Origin: JAQUCI01 sp034932685
Lineage (GTDB): Bacteria; Bacillota_I; Bacilli_A; Erysipelotrichales; Erysipelotrichaceae
Assembly (NCBI GenBank): GCA_034932685.1
Contig: JAYFOM010000020.1
Coordinates: forward strand, 7,812 to 71,811
DNA length: 64,000 nt
Reading direction: 5' to 3'
The translations under genes were made by a program, and so were the position numbers. Positions within the stretch are counted from its first letter, which is position 1; every line of letters starts with the position of its first letter. The notes under the pieces were generated by a model. The model saw only the letters and a list, made by a program, of their open reading frames with translations, searched no databases and was not told the origin of the DNA. Shown here in pieces: positions 8,033 to 16,411 of this stretch.

Positions 8033-8833
8033 TTAAATAAGTTCAAAGTGTTTCAAAGCATTATACACGCCATCATCACCACAATCAGTGGTTACGTAAT
8101 CAGCTGCGTTTTTAGCGGAATCTGAAGCATTACCCATAGCTACACCGATTTTTGCTTTTAAGATCATTTCGACATCATTGTCAGCATCACCAAATGACAT
8201 CGCATTTTCCCAAGTTAAACCTAATTCGTTTAAAACATGTTCAATCGTTGAGGATTTATTGATACCTTTTGTGAAAGCCTCACGAGCTCTTGAATAAGCT
8301 TTTACCCAATCAAGTTCAGGGACATTGGCTTGAACAATATCAAGATCAGCCTCATCACCAATAACAAACGCTCCCATTGGTAAGCCGTTTGCTAAATGAT
8401 AGTCTTTGGTATCAGCCCCATCAAATAGGATCTTAGGATGTTCAACCCCGTTAACATATGTTGCTAAGTAATTGGGATAATCATGATATGTGACAATTGC
8501 GGTATCGAATTTATATCCTAATGCGACATTATGTTTTACACATAATTCGGTCAATCTTTGCATGTATTCTTCTTTGATCGTATATTTCTTTGTGATGTTT
8601 TCGTTTTTGTCAACTAAGCATTGTCCATTTATAGTAACGTAGTAATCGGAGTTGAAATGTTCAATTACGTCATCTTGAACAAAATAGTAACATCGACCTG
8701 TTGCTACTAGTACTTTTAGTCCCTTTGCACGACAGATGTCAATGGCTTTTTTAGCGGATGGTTCAATTTCTTTACTACCTCTTGGAATTAATGTTCCGTC
8801 AATATCGAATACTAATATTTTGATGTTTTCCAT
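8033..8833 (-). CDS. HAD superfamily phosphatase, Cof type
   Basis: A 266-residue cytosolic HAD hydrolase of the Cof/IIB group, which dephosphorylate small sugar or nucleotide phosphates. Motif I VFDIDGTLIPRG holds the nucleophile Asp and acid/base Asp; motif II is VLVATGR; motif III is the Lys in TKGINKSSTIEHVL; motif IV FGDADNDVEMI binds Mg2+. The large cap domain lies between motifs II and III, as in Cof proteins. A longer frame starts at 8845, but GAGGTG just ahead of the ATG at 8833 favours the shorter form. Its last 75 bases are duplicated at 4899-4973. Substrate unknown. Confidence 0.9.
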   Translation of the reverse strand: MENIKILVFDIDGTLIPRGSKEIEPSAKKAIDICRAKGLKVLVATGRCYYFVQDDVIEHFNSDYYVTINGQCLVDKNENITKKYTIKEEYMQRLTELCVKHNVALGYKFDTAIVTYHDYPNYLATYVNGVEHPKILFDGADTKDYHLANGLPMGAFVIGDEADLDIVQANVPELDWVKAYSRAREAFTKGINKSSTIEHVLNELGLTWENAMSFGDADNDVEMILKAKIGVAMGNASDSAKNAADYVTTDCGDDGVYNALKHFELI

Positions 8834-8879
8834 AATGCACCTCATTGTCTATTCTATTATATATACAAGAAAAAGCAAA

Positions 8880-9152
8880 CTAAATACTTGCATAATAGAC
8901 AATATAATAGATGATCAAGTGTAATCCAAGCATTAATGGTAAACTAATCATAAATAAACGTTGCCTTGTTTTATGTCGTAGTAAGAGCATCATAATATAC
9001 ATTCCTAATGCACCACCTAAAAAAGCAAGCCGCAAGAGATTACGCTCAGCTACTCTACTTTTTTGATGTATAGCATTACTCTTATCATAGATTACGATGA
9101 TGATGGCTAATACATTTACTAACAAGTAATAATAAAGCAGAATGACGCTCAT
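8880..9152 (-). CDS. DUF1294 family small membrane protein
   Basis: A 90-residue membrane protein with about three hydrophobic helices. It shows the DUF1294 pattern: YLLVNVLAIIIVIYDKSNA at the N terminus, RVAERNLLRLAFLGGALGMY in the middle and the conserved RHKTRQRLF before the last helix. Length is normal for the family. The function of DUF1294 proteins is not known. It lies upstream of, and divergent from, the lactate dehydrogenase operon. Confidence 0.85.
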   Translation of the reverse strand: MSVILLYYYLLVNVLAIIIVIYDKSNAIHQKSRVAERNLLRLAFLGGALGMYIMMLLLRHKTRQRLFMISLPLMLGLHLIIYYIVYYASI

Positions 9153-9191
9153 ATATTAACTCCAATCATATGACTATTATAGCATTTACTG

Positions 9192-9220
9192 TTGAATTTA
9201 AACTATGTAAGCGCTATAAT
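9192..9220 (+). promoter_or_regulatory. Promoter of the lactate dehydrogenase operon
   Basis: TTGAAT (9192-9197), 17-base spacer, TATAAT (9215-9220). It overlaps the 5' part of the longest regulator frame, showing that translation starts further down, at 9243. Confidence 0.75.
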
Positions 9221-9229
9221 TCTTGCAGG

Positions 9230-9240
9230 TGGTCTGACCA
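9230..9240 (+). promoter_or_regulatory. FadR/LldR-type operator
   Basis: TGGTCTGACCA is a perfect palindrome around CTG and matches the TGGT-N3-ACCA core bound by FadR-type GntR regulators such as LldR and PdhR. It lies between the start point and the regulator ATG (9243), overlapping the ribosome site, so bound protein would block its own operon. Confidence 0.75.
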
Positions 9241-9242
9241 GT

Positions 9243-9923
9243 ATGATAAATGAGAATAAAACGTATCAAGTAGTTGTAGATGACATTTTACATCAAATCA
9301 AAGATGGCGTTTTAAGTGAAGGTATGCGTTTACCTGGGGAAAGATCCCTAGCTTTAAAATACAGTATTTCAAGGGCTTCTGTAAGAGAGGCACTGAGTAT
9401 AATGAAAAACTTAGGGTTAGTTGAGATAAGACAGGGTGAAGGAGCTTTTATCACTGCTTTTTCGATTAATCCTTTATTTGACACGATATCACCATTATTG
9501 TTCAAAAATAAGAACATCATTGATGATGTTTTGGAGTTTCGCAGAATACTTGAAGTAAATGCATGTGGTTTAGCAGTTAGAGCGGATGATAATTCTGAGT
9601 TAGTAGCTATTGTTGATAAAATGGCAAAGTTTAAAACGGAAGATAAACAAGAGGCTTATGATCTTGATTTGGCATTTCATCAACAAATAGTTTATTTAAC
9701 ACAGAATGTTATCTTAATTCAAGCAATGAATTGTATTGCTTATCTAGTTCAACACTCAATCACAGCCAATCGCAAGATTATCTTAGATCAACCTGATGGT
9801 AGAGTATTACTTAAAGAGCATCAAGCTATACTAAAAGCAATCGTTGATAAGGATGCAACACAAGCAATGAGTTTAATGGAAAAACACCTTGATATCAATA
9901 AAAAAAAGGAGAGAATATCATGA
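9243..9923 (+). CDS. GntR-family regulator, FadR subfamily (probable lactate regulator)
   Basis: A 226-residue DNA-binding repressor. The N-terminal winged helix spans residues 1-75 (LPGERSLALKYSISRASVRE then MKNLGLVEIRQGEGAFI, the classic GntR signature), followed by an all-helical FCD ligand domain (VLEFRRILEVNACGLAV, DLAFHQQIV, LLKEHQAILKAI, MEKHLDI) with the Asp and His metal ligands of the family. The start at 9243 is chosen because the promoter and operator lie upstream of it and AGGTGG precedes it. Its stop overlaps the etfB start (ATGA). By position, operator and family (LctA/LldR-like) it probably senses lactate. Confidence 0.88.
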   Translation: MINENKTYQVVVDDILHQIKDGVLSEGMRLPGERSLALKYSISRASVREALSIMKNLGLVEIRQGEGAFITAFSINPLFDTISPLLFKNKNIIDDVLEFRRILEVNACGLAVRADDNSELVAIVDKMAKFKTEDKQEAYDLDLAFHQQIVYLTQNVILIQAMNCIAYLVQHSITANRKIILDQPDGRVLLKEHQAILKAIVDKDATQAMSLMEKHLDINKKKERIS

Positions 9924-10723
9924 AAGTAATCGTATGTATCAAGCAAGTACCTGATACACAAAAAGTTAAGGTTGATGAGAAGACCGGTGTCTTGATTCGT
10001 GATGGTATTGAAACTAAAATGAATCCCTTTGACCTTTTTGCGCTTGAAACAGCTATGCAAATCAAAGCGCAGGTAAAATGTGAGGTGGCGGTTTTAACGA
10101 TGGGTCCACCAAGCGCTAAGACGGTTATCTATGAAGCATTTGCGCTTGGTGCAGATGAGGGTTATCTGATGACTGATCGTCGCTTTGCTGGAGCTGATGT
10201 TTTAGCTACATCTTATACTTTAGCACAAGGGATTAAAGCGATTGATAGCAATTTCGCTTTAATCATTTGTGGTAAACAAACAACTGATGGTGATACTGCT
10301 CAAGTAGGACCGGCAATAGCTGAACATTTAGATGTGCCTCATGTTAGTTGGGTAAATAAAATAGTTAATGTAAATAATAGCGAGATAAGTTTTATTCAAG
10401 ATATGTTAACAGATACAGCTTTAACTAAGATGGCTTATCCGTGTTTATTAACGGTTGAAAAAGATATTTTCCAACCCCGACTTCCATCTTATCGATTAAA
10501 ACAAGTAGCTCTTGATAAAAAAATTATAACAATGACTCTTGATGATCTAGATGATAAAGATCCAAACCACTATGGCTTATCAGGTTCGCCCACTCAAGTT
10601 GAAAGAATATTTGAACCAACCAGTGATCATAAGGTTGAAAGATATGAATATGATGATGAAACTAATGCATTAAAGCTATTTCAGAAGTTAGTAGAATTAA
10701 AATATGTGGAGGATAAACAATGA
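9920..10723 (+). CDS. etfB: Electron transfer flavoprotein beta subunit (LctB-like)
   Basis: A 267-residue EtfB, which with EtfA binds FAD and AMP/FAD and passes electrons. Family marks: VIVCIKQVPDTQKVKVDEKTG at the N terminus, NPFDLFALETAMQI, LTMGPPSAKTVIYEAFALGAD, LIICGKQTTDGDTAQVGP (the nucleotide-binding motif seen in bifurcating Etfs) and PCLLTVEKDIFQPRLPSY. Length is normal. Coupled by ATGA overlaps to both neighbours. In Acetobacterium woodii the same gene order (regulator, lctB, lctC, lctD) encodes an NAD+-dependent lactate dehydrogenase that couples to ferredoxin; I infer the same role here. Confidence 0.93.
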   Translation: MKVIVCIKQVPDTQKVKVDEKTGVLIRDGIETKMNPFDLFALETAMQIKAQVKCEVAVLTMGPPSAKTVIYEAFALGADEGYLMTDRRFAGADVLATSYTLAQGIKAIDSNFALIICGKQTTDGDTAQVGPAIAEHLDVPHVSWVNKIVNVNNSEISFIQDMLTDTALTKMAYPCLLTVEKDIFQPRLPSYRLKQVALDKKIITMTLDDLDDKDPNHYGLSGSPTQVERIFEPTSDHKVERYEYDDETNALKLFQKLVELKYVEDKQ

Positions 10724-11916
10724 GCGGGATAGTTATTGATCATCAATTATGTATCAAATGTAATGCTTGTATTGCCGGTTGTCCCTTTAAAGCATTAACG
10801 ATGGAAAATGGATTAGTAGAAGTTAATGCTGCATGTAAGATGTGTAAAGCTTGTATCAAAATATGTCCAGTTCAAGCTATAAGTATGCAAAAACTTCAAG
10901 AGACAACAGTGGATAAAAGTTTATATAAAGGTGTTTTGGTATATGTTGAACATACATTAGGTGCTATTCATCCGGTTACTTATGAGCTTATAAGTAAAGC
11001 TAAAGAGTTGGCGGCGGTTATCAAGCAAGAAGTTTATTGTTTGTTTATTGGTCATGGTATCAAACAGCATGCCAATGATCTATTGTATTATGGTGTTGAT
11101 AAAGTATTGGTTTATGATCAAGAAGAATTAAAGTACTTTAGAGTTGATACTTACGCAAATGTCTTTACCGATGCGATTGGTTACTTAATGCCCAATACAG
11201 TATTAGTAGGTGCTACTACAACTGGTAGATCATTAGCGCCTCGCGTTGCGACACGCTTTAAGACTGGACTAACCGCTGATACTACCATTCTTGAAATGCG
11301 TGAGAATACAGATTTGGTACAGATTAGACCAGCTTTTGGTGGTAACATAATGGCTCAAATATTGACCAGTAAAACCCGACCACAATTTGCGACTGTAAGA
11401 TATAAAGTAATGGATAGTGCCAAGAAAAGTAATGTGGCAAGTGGCATTGTGGTATCAAGAACAATCGATCCACTACTACTTGAAAGTAAGATAATCATTG
11501 AAGATGTTCAAATGAAAAAACTAGATTTTGAGATCAGTAATGCGGATGTCATTGTAGTTGCTGGTAATGGCATAAAAGATGAAAAGGGCATGAATTTAGT
11601 AAAAGAACTAGCAGAGTGTTTAAATGGTGTTGTTGGCGTTACTAGACCACTTGTGGAAAGTGGAGTAGCTAGTTATCTTCATCAAATTGGTCTATCAGGC
11701 AGAACCGTTAAACCAAAGCTAATAATAACTTGTGGTGTAAGTGGTGCTATTCAGTTTGTGGCAGGAATGAACAATAGTGAAACGATCATGGCAATCAATA
11801 AAGATCCCCATGCACCAATCTTTAATAATGCTCATTATGCGGTTGTTGGTGATCTCTATCAAATATTACCTTCTTTGATTAAATCAATAAAAAGGAGTCA
11901 AGTACATGGGATTTAA
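10720..11916 (+). CDS. etfA: Electron transfer flavoprotein alpha subunit with N-terminal ferredoxin domain (LctC-like)
   Basis: A 398-residue protein made of a two-cluster ferredoxin domain (Cys11, 14, 17, 21 and Cys39, 42, 45, 49, both CxxCxxCxxxC) and an EtfA core. The core shows VLVGATTTGRSLAPRVATRF and the FAD-binding C-terminal run VGVTRPLVESG, QIGLSGRTVKPKL, ITCGVSGAIQF and NKDPHAPIF. Ferredoxin-fused EtfA proteins are typical of electron-bifurcating complexes, including lactate dehydrogenase LctC. ATGA overlap with etfB and 11-base overlap with the dehydrogenase gene show one operon. Confidence 0.94.
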   Translation: MSGIVIDHQLCIKCNACIAGCPFKALTMENGLVEVNAACKMCKACIKICPVQAISMQKLQETTVDKSLYKGVLVYVEHTLGAIHPVTYELISKAKELAAVIKQEVYCLFIGHGIKQHANDLLYYGVDKVLVYDQEELKYFRVDTYANVFTDAIGYLMPNTVLVGATTTGRSLAPRVATRFKTGLTADTTILEMRENTDLVQIRPAFGGNIMAQILTSKTRPQFATVRYKVMDSAKKSNVASGIVVSRTIDPLLLESKIIIEDVQMKKLDFEISNADVIVVAGNGIKDEKGMNLVKELAECLNGVVGVTRPLVESGVASYLHQIGLSGRTVKPKLIITCGVSGAIQFVAGMNNSETIMAINKDPHAPIFNNAHYAVVGDLYQILPSLIKSIKRSQVHGI

Positions 11917-13303
11917 AAAAATCGATCAGAGCGATATAACCTTCTTTATAAACGTTTTTGGTAAAGAAAATGTATTCTTGCAAGATGAAATTCATGATGA
12001 TTACACTCACGATGAAATGATGGAATATGGTAAGTTTATGCCTGATGTCGTCATTAAAGCCGAAAACAGTGAACAGATAAGTACTTTAATGCAATATTGT
12101 AATCAACATATGATACCAGTTACACCACGTGGGACAGGAACAGGATTGTGTGGAGGCTGTGTTGCTATTTACGGTGGTATCGTGTTATCACTTGAAAAGA
12201 TGAACAAGATAATTGAGATTGATAAGTCCAACCTTGTTGTTGTTTGTGAACCAGGGGTGCTATTGATGGAACTAGCCGCCAAGGTAAGTGAAGATGGATT
12301 TTTATATGCACCTGATCCTGGTGAAAAAAGTGCTACTGTTGGTGGCAATGTCATGACTAATGCAGGTGGCATGCGGGCAGTTAAATATGGTGTAACCCGT
12401 GATTATGTTAGAGGAATGGAAGTGGTTTTACCAAGTGGCGAAATCGTTGAGTTTGGTGGTAAAATAGCTAAGAATAGTAGTGGCTATAGTCTTAAGGATT
12501 TAATGATTGGTAGTGAAGGCACATTGGGTATTGTTACTAAGTTATATCTGAAATTATTAGCTAAACCAAAGAAGATGATTTCATTATTAGTTCCTTTTAA
12601 TGATCTTAGATCGTGTTTGAATTTAGTACCAAAGATACTAGCACTTCCTAATCAACCAACAACGCTTGAATTTTGTGAAAAAGAAGTTATTGAAGATGCT
12701 ATTCAATATTTAGGTAAATCATTCCCTAATAAAGATTATCCAGCTTATCTAATAGTTTCTTATAGTGGTAATACTCGCAGTGAGATTGAATTGATGTATG
12801 AAGATACTGCTAAACTGTGTTTAGAGCATGATGCAATTGATGTTTTCATCAGTGATACCGATGAGAGACAAGATAGCATCTGGAGTGCTCGTGGTGCTTT
12901 TCTTGAAGCAATCAAGGGTTCAACCTCAACCATGGATGAGTGTGATGTTGTAGTTGAGATTGATAAGGTTTATAGTTTTTTAGAATATGTTAAATCGTTA
13001 GCTGAACAGTTTGATGTTAGAATTCGTAATTTTGGTCATGCTGGTGATGGTAATTTGCATTGTTATGTCTGCAAAGATGATCTTAATGATGAAAGATGGC
13101 ATTATGTTGTTAATGAGTGTATGCGATTAATGTATCAAAAAGCTGATGAGCTTAAAGGATTAACATCAGGTGAGCATGGTATTGGTCACGCTAAAAAAGA
13201 GTACCTGCAAAATACAGTTAAAGATGTTCAAATAGATTTAATGCGTAAGATTAAACTAGTATTTGATCCAGTTGGAATTTTAAATCCGGGGAAGGTAATC
13301 TAA
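11906..13303 (+). CDS. FAD-linked dehydrogenase, GlcD/D-lactate dehydrogenase type (LctD-like)
   Basis: A 465-residue flavoenzyme of the glycolate oxidase subunit D group. The FAD_binding_4 domain comes first, with PRGTGTGLCGGCVAIYGGIV near residue 72 and APDPGEKSATVGGNVMTNAG near 135. The C-terminal substrate domain follows, with RNFGHAGDGNLHCYV near 375 (metal or substrate His) and GLTSGEHGIGHAKKEY near 420. In LctBCD this subunit oxidises lactate while the Etf pair splits electrons between NAD+ and ferredoxin. GlcD relatives also oxidise glycolate or 2-hydroxyglutarate, so lactate is inferred from the operon. No lactate permease is in the window. Confidence 0.9.
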   Translation: MGFKKIDQSDITFFINVFGKENVFLQDEIHDDYTHDEMMEYGKFMPDVVIKAENSEQISTLMQYCNQHMIPVTPRGTGTGLCGGCVAIYGGIVLSLEKMNKIIEIDKSNLVVVCEPGVLLMELAAKVSEDGFLYAPDPGEKSATVGGNVMTNAGGMRAVKYGVTRDYVRGMEVVLPSGEIVEFGGKIAKNSSGYSLKDLMIGSEGTLGIVTKLYLKLLAKPKKMISLLVPFNDLRSCLNLVPKILALPNQPTTLEFCEKEVIEDAIQYLGKSFPNKDYPAYLIVSYSGNTRSEIELMYEDTAKLCLEHDAIDVFISDTDERQDSIWSARGAFLEAIKGSTSTMDECDVVVEIDKVYSFLEYVKSLAEQFDVRIRNFGHAGDGNLHCYVCKDDLNDERWHYVVNECMRLMYQKADELKGLTSGEHGIGHAKKEYLQNTVKDVQIDLMRKIKLVFDPVGILNPGKVI

Positions 13304-14085
13304 TGAAAGTAGCTATATTTGATGTTGATGGAACGTTGTTTGATAACAATAATCGTTGTGTTCATCCATCAACCGTTGAAGCGATTAGACGTTTAAAGGA
13401 AAAAGGTGTGATCATCGTGATTGCGACTGGACGTGCTTTCTCGCGCTTGATCATGGGTGTCTTGGATTTTATTCCGGATTATGTTGTAGCTTTTAGTGGT
13501 CATGCCTTAGTTGATCATCAAGGTAATTATTTATATAAGAAGGCTTTTTTACCATATGAGGTTAAAGCGATTGATGATTTCGCAGAAGAGAACCAAATAC
13601 CAATGTCATATAAAACAGGGGGTGTAAGATATTGCAATCGATTTATGCCTGAGCGCTTTATTGAAAAGCCTGGCGAACTTACTTATGTGATTGAAGAAGT
13701 CATATATGATGAAAGTAAACCATATCTTGATCAAGAAGTATTCTTTGCGGCTTCACGTATGGAAGAAAGTGTCGGTCACAAGTTAACGACCCAACTGCCA
13801 CAGCTTGATATTTATTATATGCATACAGGATGGGCAGACATAACACATAACGGAATGAACAAGGCTAAAACGATGGAAGTATTATTAGATCATTTAAAGT
13901 TAACTTGGCAGGATTGTATCGCATTTGGTGATGGCTTAAATGATATTGATATCATCGCAGCGGCAAAGATTGGAGTATGTATGGGTAATGGTTATCCTGA
14001 AACGAAAGAGATAGCTGATTATGTTTGTGATCCAATTGATGAAAATGGCATTTTTAATAGTTTAGTTGATTTAAAATTAATTTAA
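13303..14085 (+). CDS. HAD superfamily phosphatase, Cof type
   Basis: A 260-residue HAD hydrolase: motif I FDVDGTLFDNN, motif II IVIATGR, motif III Lys in GMNKAKTMEVLL, motif IV FGDGLNDIDII, with the IIB cap between. It starts inside the stop of the dehydrogenase gene (TAATG), so it is probably the last gene of the lactate operon. That could mean it removes a phosphorylated by-product, but the substrate cannot be read from sequence. It is only distantly like the HAD proteins at 8 and 28 kb. Confidence 0.9.
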   Translation: MKVAIFDVDGTLFDNNNRCVHPSTVEAIRRLKEKGVIIVIATGRAFSRLIMGVLDFIPDYVVAFSGHALVDHQGNYLYKKAFLPYEVKAIDDFAEENQIPMSYKTGGVRYCNRFMPERFIEKPGELTYVIEEVIYDESKPYLDQEVFFAASRMEESVGHKLTTQLPQLDIYYMHTGWADITHNGMNKAKTMEVLLDHLKLTWQDCIAFGDGLNDIDIIAAAKIGVCMGNGYPETKEIADYVCDPIDENGIFNSLVDLKLI

Positions 14086-14135
14086 TAATGTCAAAGTTTA
14101 AGTTATGATATATTAAAGATAAAGTGAGGTAGATC

Positions 14136-15398
14136 ATGAACTTCAATGAACTAGCAAAACAAGAAGAAGAGCGATTAATCAGATATCGACGTTATCTTCA
14201 TGAAAATCCAGAACTAAGTGGTCAAGAATATAATACGTTAGCTTTTATTAAAAGCGAATTGGATAAAATGAGTATAAACTATGTTGAGGTTAAGGATGGA
14301 GGAATCCTTGGCTTTATTGATGGTAAACATGAAGGTAAAACAGTCCTTTTAAGAGCCGATATTGATGCTTTACCTATCCATGAAGATATCTTAAATGGTG
14401 GTGGTAAAAAGAAGACATGTGTTAGTAAGATAGATAATGTTCAACATGCTTGTGGTCATGATGCTCATACGGCTATTTTGTTGGTAACAGCGAAGGTTTT
14501 GAGTGATCATAAGGATAATCTTAACGGAAAAGTTGTGCTTTGTTTTGAAAGAGGAGAAGAGGGAAATGGTAATATTTTCTATCTACTCAAATATTTTGAA
14601 GAGAATAATATGACTTTCGATAGCTGTTTTGGAATGCACGTAGGCAGTTTGATCAAAGGAAAACCTGGGGATATATTTATCAAAGCAGATGCTTTTATGG
14701 CGGGTATGACAAGCTTTAGGATATCTTTAAAAGGTAAGGGAGGTCATGGAAGTAGACCCGATATAACCAACAATCCTATTGATTGTTTCGCAGCGATATA
14801 TAATTCTATTGCTTCATTACGTATGAAAACCGTAAACCCCTTTGCGCCACTTACCTATTCAATTGGATATTTAAGTGCAGGTAGTAAAAATAACATAATC
14901 CCTGATCGCTTAACATTCGCAGGTACTATAAGATATTTTGACCATGAAGTTGGTAATCAATTCTTAAATAACATGCGTAAGGTAATCGATAACATCGCTA
15001 AAGCATATGAATGTGAAGTTAATTATGAAGATATAATGATTCCTGGATATCCAGTCAATAATGATCCAGATTGTACAAAACTAGCACAAGCAACTTTTAG
15101 TAAGATATACGATAGTGTAAAGCTTTGTGAGCCAGTTTTAGGTACCGAATCTTTCTCTTTTTATCAACTTAAAACACCGGGAGTTTTTGCGTTTTTATGT
15201 ACTTATAATGATGAAAAAGGAATGATCGCTGATCATCATACAGCACAGTTTGATATTGATGAAGCAGTTTTATATCGCGGTGTTGCTTGTTATGTTAGCT
15301 ACGCGATCGATTTCTTAAATAGTGATATCACACCTAAAATAAACATGAGCACTCAAAGTGTCGATGAGCTTGTTTTAGCTTGTGGACGAAAACTATAG
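14136..15398 (+). CDS. M20 family amidohydrolase/peptidase
   Basis: A 420-residue metal-dependent hydrolase of the M20D (HipO/AbgB/IAA-amino acid hydrolase) group, which cleave amide bonds of acyl-amino acids or short peptides. Seen: LHENPELSGQEYNT at the N terminus; VLLRADIDALPI with a metal-ligand Asp; HACGHDAHTA (metal ligand Cys/His); ERGEEGNG with the catalytic Glu pair; GMHVG; GKGGHGSRPD in the dimerisation domain; ADHHTAQFDIDE near the C terminus. GTGAGGT precedes the ATG. The enzyme is cytosolic (no signal peptide). The insert NGGGKKKTCVSKIDN just before the metal site is longer than usual. Substrate unknown. Confidence 0.9.
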   Translation: MNFNELAKQEEERLIRYRRYLHENPELSGQEYNTLAFIKSELDKMSINYVEVKDGGILGFIDGKHEGKTVLLRADIDALPIHEDILNGGGKKKTCVSKIDNVQHACGHDAHTAILLVTAKVLSDHKDNLNGKVVLCFERGEEGNGNIFYLLKYFEENNMTFDSCFGMHVGSLIKGKPGDIFIKADAFMAGMTSFRISLKGKGGHGSRPDITNNPIDCFAAIYNSIASLRMKTVNPFAPLTYSIGYLSAGSKNNIIPDRLTFAGTIRYFDHEVGNQFLNNMRKVIDNIAKAYECEVNYEDIMIPGYPVNNDPDCTKLAQATFSKIYDSVKLCEPVLGTESFSFYQLKTPGVFAFLCTYNDEKGMIADHHTAQFDIDEAVLYRGVACYVSYAIDFLNSDITPKINMSTQSVDELVLACGRKL

Positions 15399-15508
15399 CA
15401 GTAAGTTTGCGAAAATTTTAATATTAAGCTAATATAGATAAAGAAGAACCGTCATAGATTTAATCTATGGAAGGCTTTTATTATTACGACAAGAAAGGTG
15501 TGGTAAAA

Positions 15509-16411
15509 ATGAAAGAACCCATAGTTTTTTTATGTTCAGAAATTAAAAAAGAAGACGCGTATAAACTTATTGAGTGGTTAAAAGACCCAGCGATAATTCG
15601 CTATTTAAGTGATTCACATAATACGGCAACACAATTACAAAAAGTCGTAGAAAATACAAATCTACCAACTTTAAATCACTTGTTTAATCAAAATGGGCAG
15701 TTATTCATGATCAGTGATCAATACAAAAATGCCATCGGTTTTATGCGCTTGATTAATAGAAATGCTTATCACGAAATAGTGATCGTAATTGGAGAAAAAA
15801 CGTATTGGCATAAGCGATATGGCACAAAAGCGATCAAAGAAAGTTTACGATTAGCGTTTTTGAATTTAAGGATTAAAGAAGTGGTTGCCAAAATTCACCA
15901 TGATAATCAGTTTTCAATTCTAGCATTCAAGAAAACTGGTTTTATCACAAAACAAAAAAACGAAAGAATGTTAACGATGAGTCTTAATGTTAATCAGTAC
16001 TTACAATGGCAAAAAATGCTTAGAGCTAAAGCTGATGATATTATCATGACTTTGATCGATCACACACGTATAAAAGCGTTATTGAAAGTTATTGATGAGC
16101 AAACTGCTTTCGCATTGAAAAAAGAGATAGATAAAGCCATTGTTGTCGATGGACAACAAATCCAAAATGATGTTGTAACGATGAATAGTGTTGTTGTAGT
16201 CAAGGTGGATGATCAGATAAAAAAAGGTCAACTTACTTATGATCGTAAAGTTGACCCAAACGCCATCGCAATAACTTCAAAATTAGGAACAGCACTGATT
16301 GGTTATAAACAAGGCCAAAGACTGAAATGGCAGTTTGGAAATAAAGTTGCCGATATTTATATCATGAAACTACTTTATCAACCAGAAGCTGCTGGTGATT
16401 ACAATTTATAA
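15509..16411 (+). CDS. GNAT acetyltransferase fused to an Rnk/GreA-GreB C-terminal-like domain
   Basis: A 300-residue two-domain protein. Residues about 1-175 are a RimJ/RimL-type GNAT fold, with VIGEKTYWHKRYGTKAIKE as the acetyl-CoA loop and ILAFKKTGFITK as the last strand region. After a helical linker (TRIKALLKVIDEQTAFALKK) residues about 230-300 match the Rnk/GreA C-terminal domain: NDVVTMNSVVVVK, then LGTALIGYKQGQRLKWQFGN and the ending LLYQPEAAGDYNL. In Rnk and GreA this domain contacts RNA polymerase. An earlier ATG (15467) exists, but AAAGGTG before 15509 decides the start. The acetylation target is unknown. The end overlaps converging cutC by six bases. Confidence 0.85.
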   Translation: MKEPIVFLCSEIKKEDAYKLIEWLKDPAIIRYLSDSHNTATQLQKVVENTNLPTLNHLFNQNGQLFMISDQYKNAIGFMRLINRNAYHEIVIVIGEKTYWHKRYGTKAIKESLRLAFLNLRIKEVVAKIHHDNQFSILAFKKTGFITKQKNERMLTMSLNVNQYLQWQKMLRAKADDIIMTLIDHTRIKALLKVIDEQTAFALKKEIDKAIVVDGQQIQNDVVTMNSVVVVKVDDQIKKGQLTYDRKVDPNAIAITSKLGTALIGYKQGQRLKWQFGNKVADIYIMKLLYQPEAAGDYNL

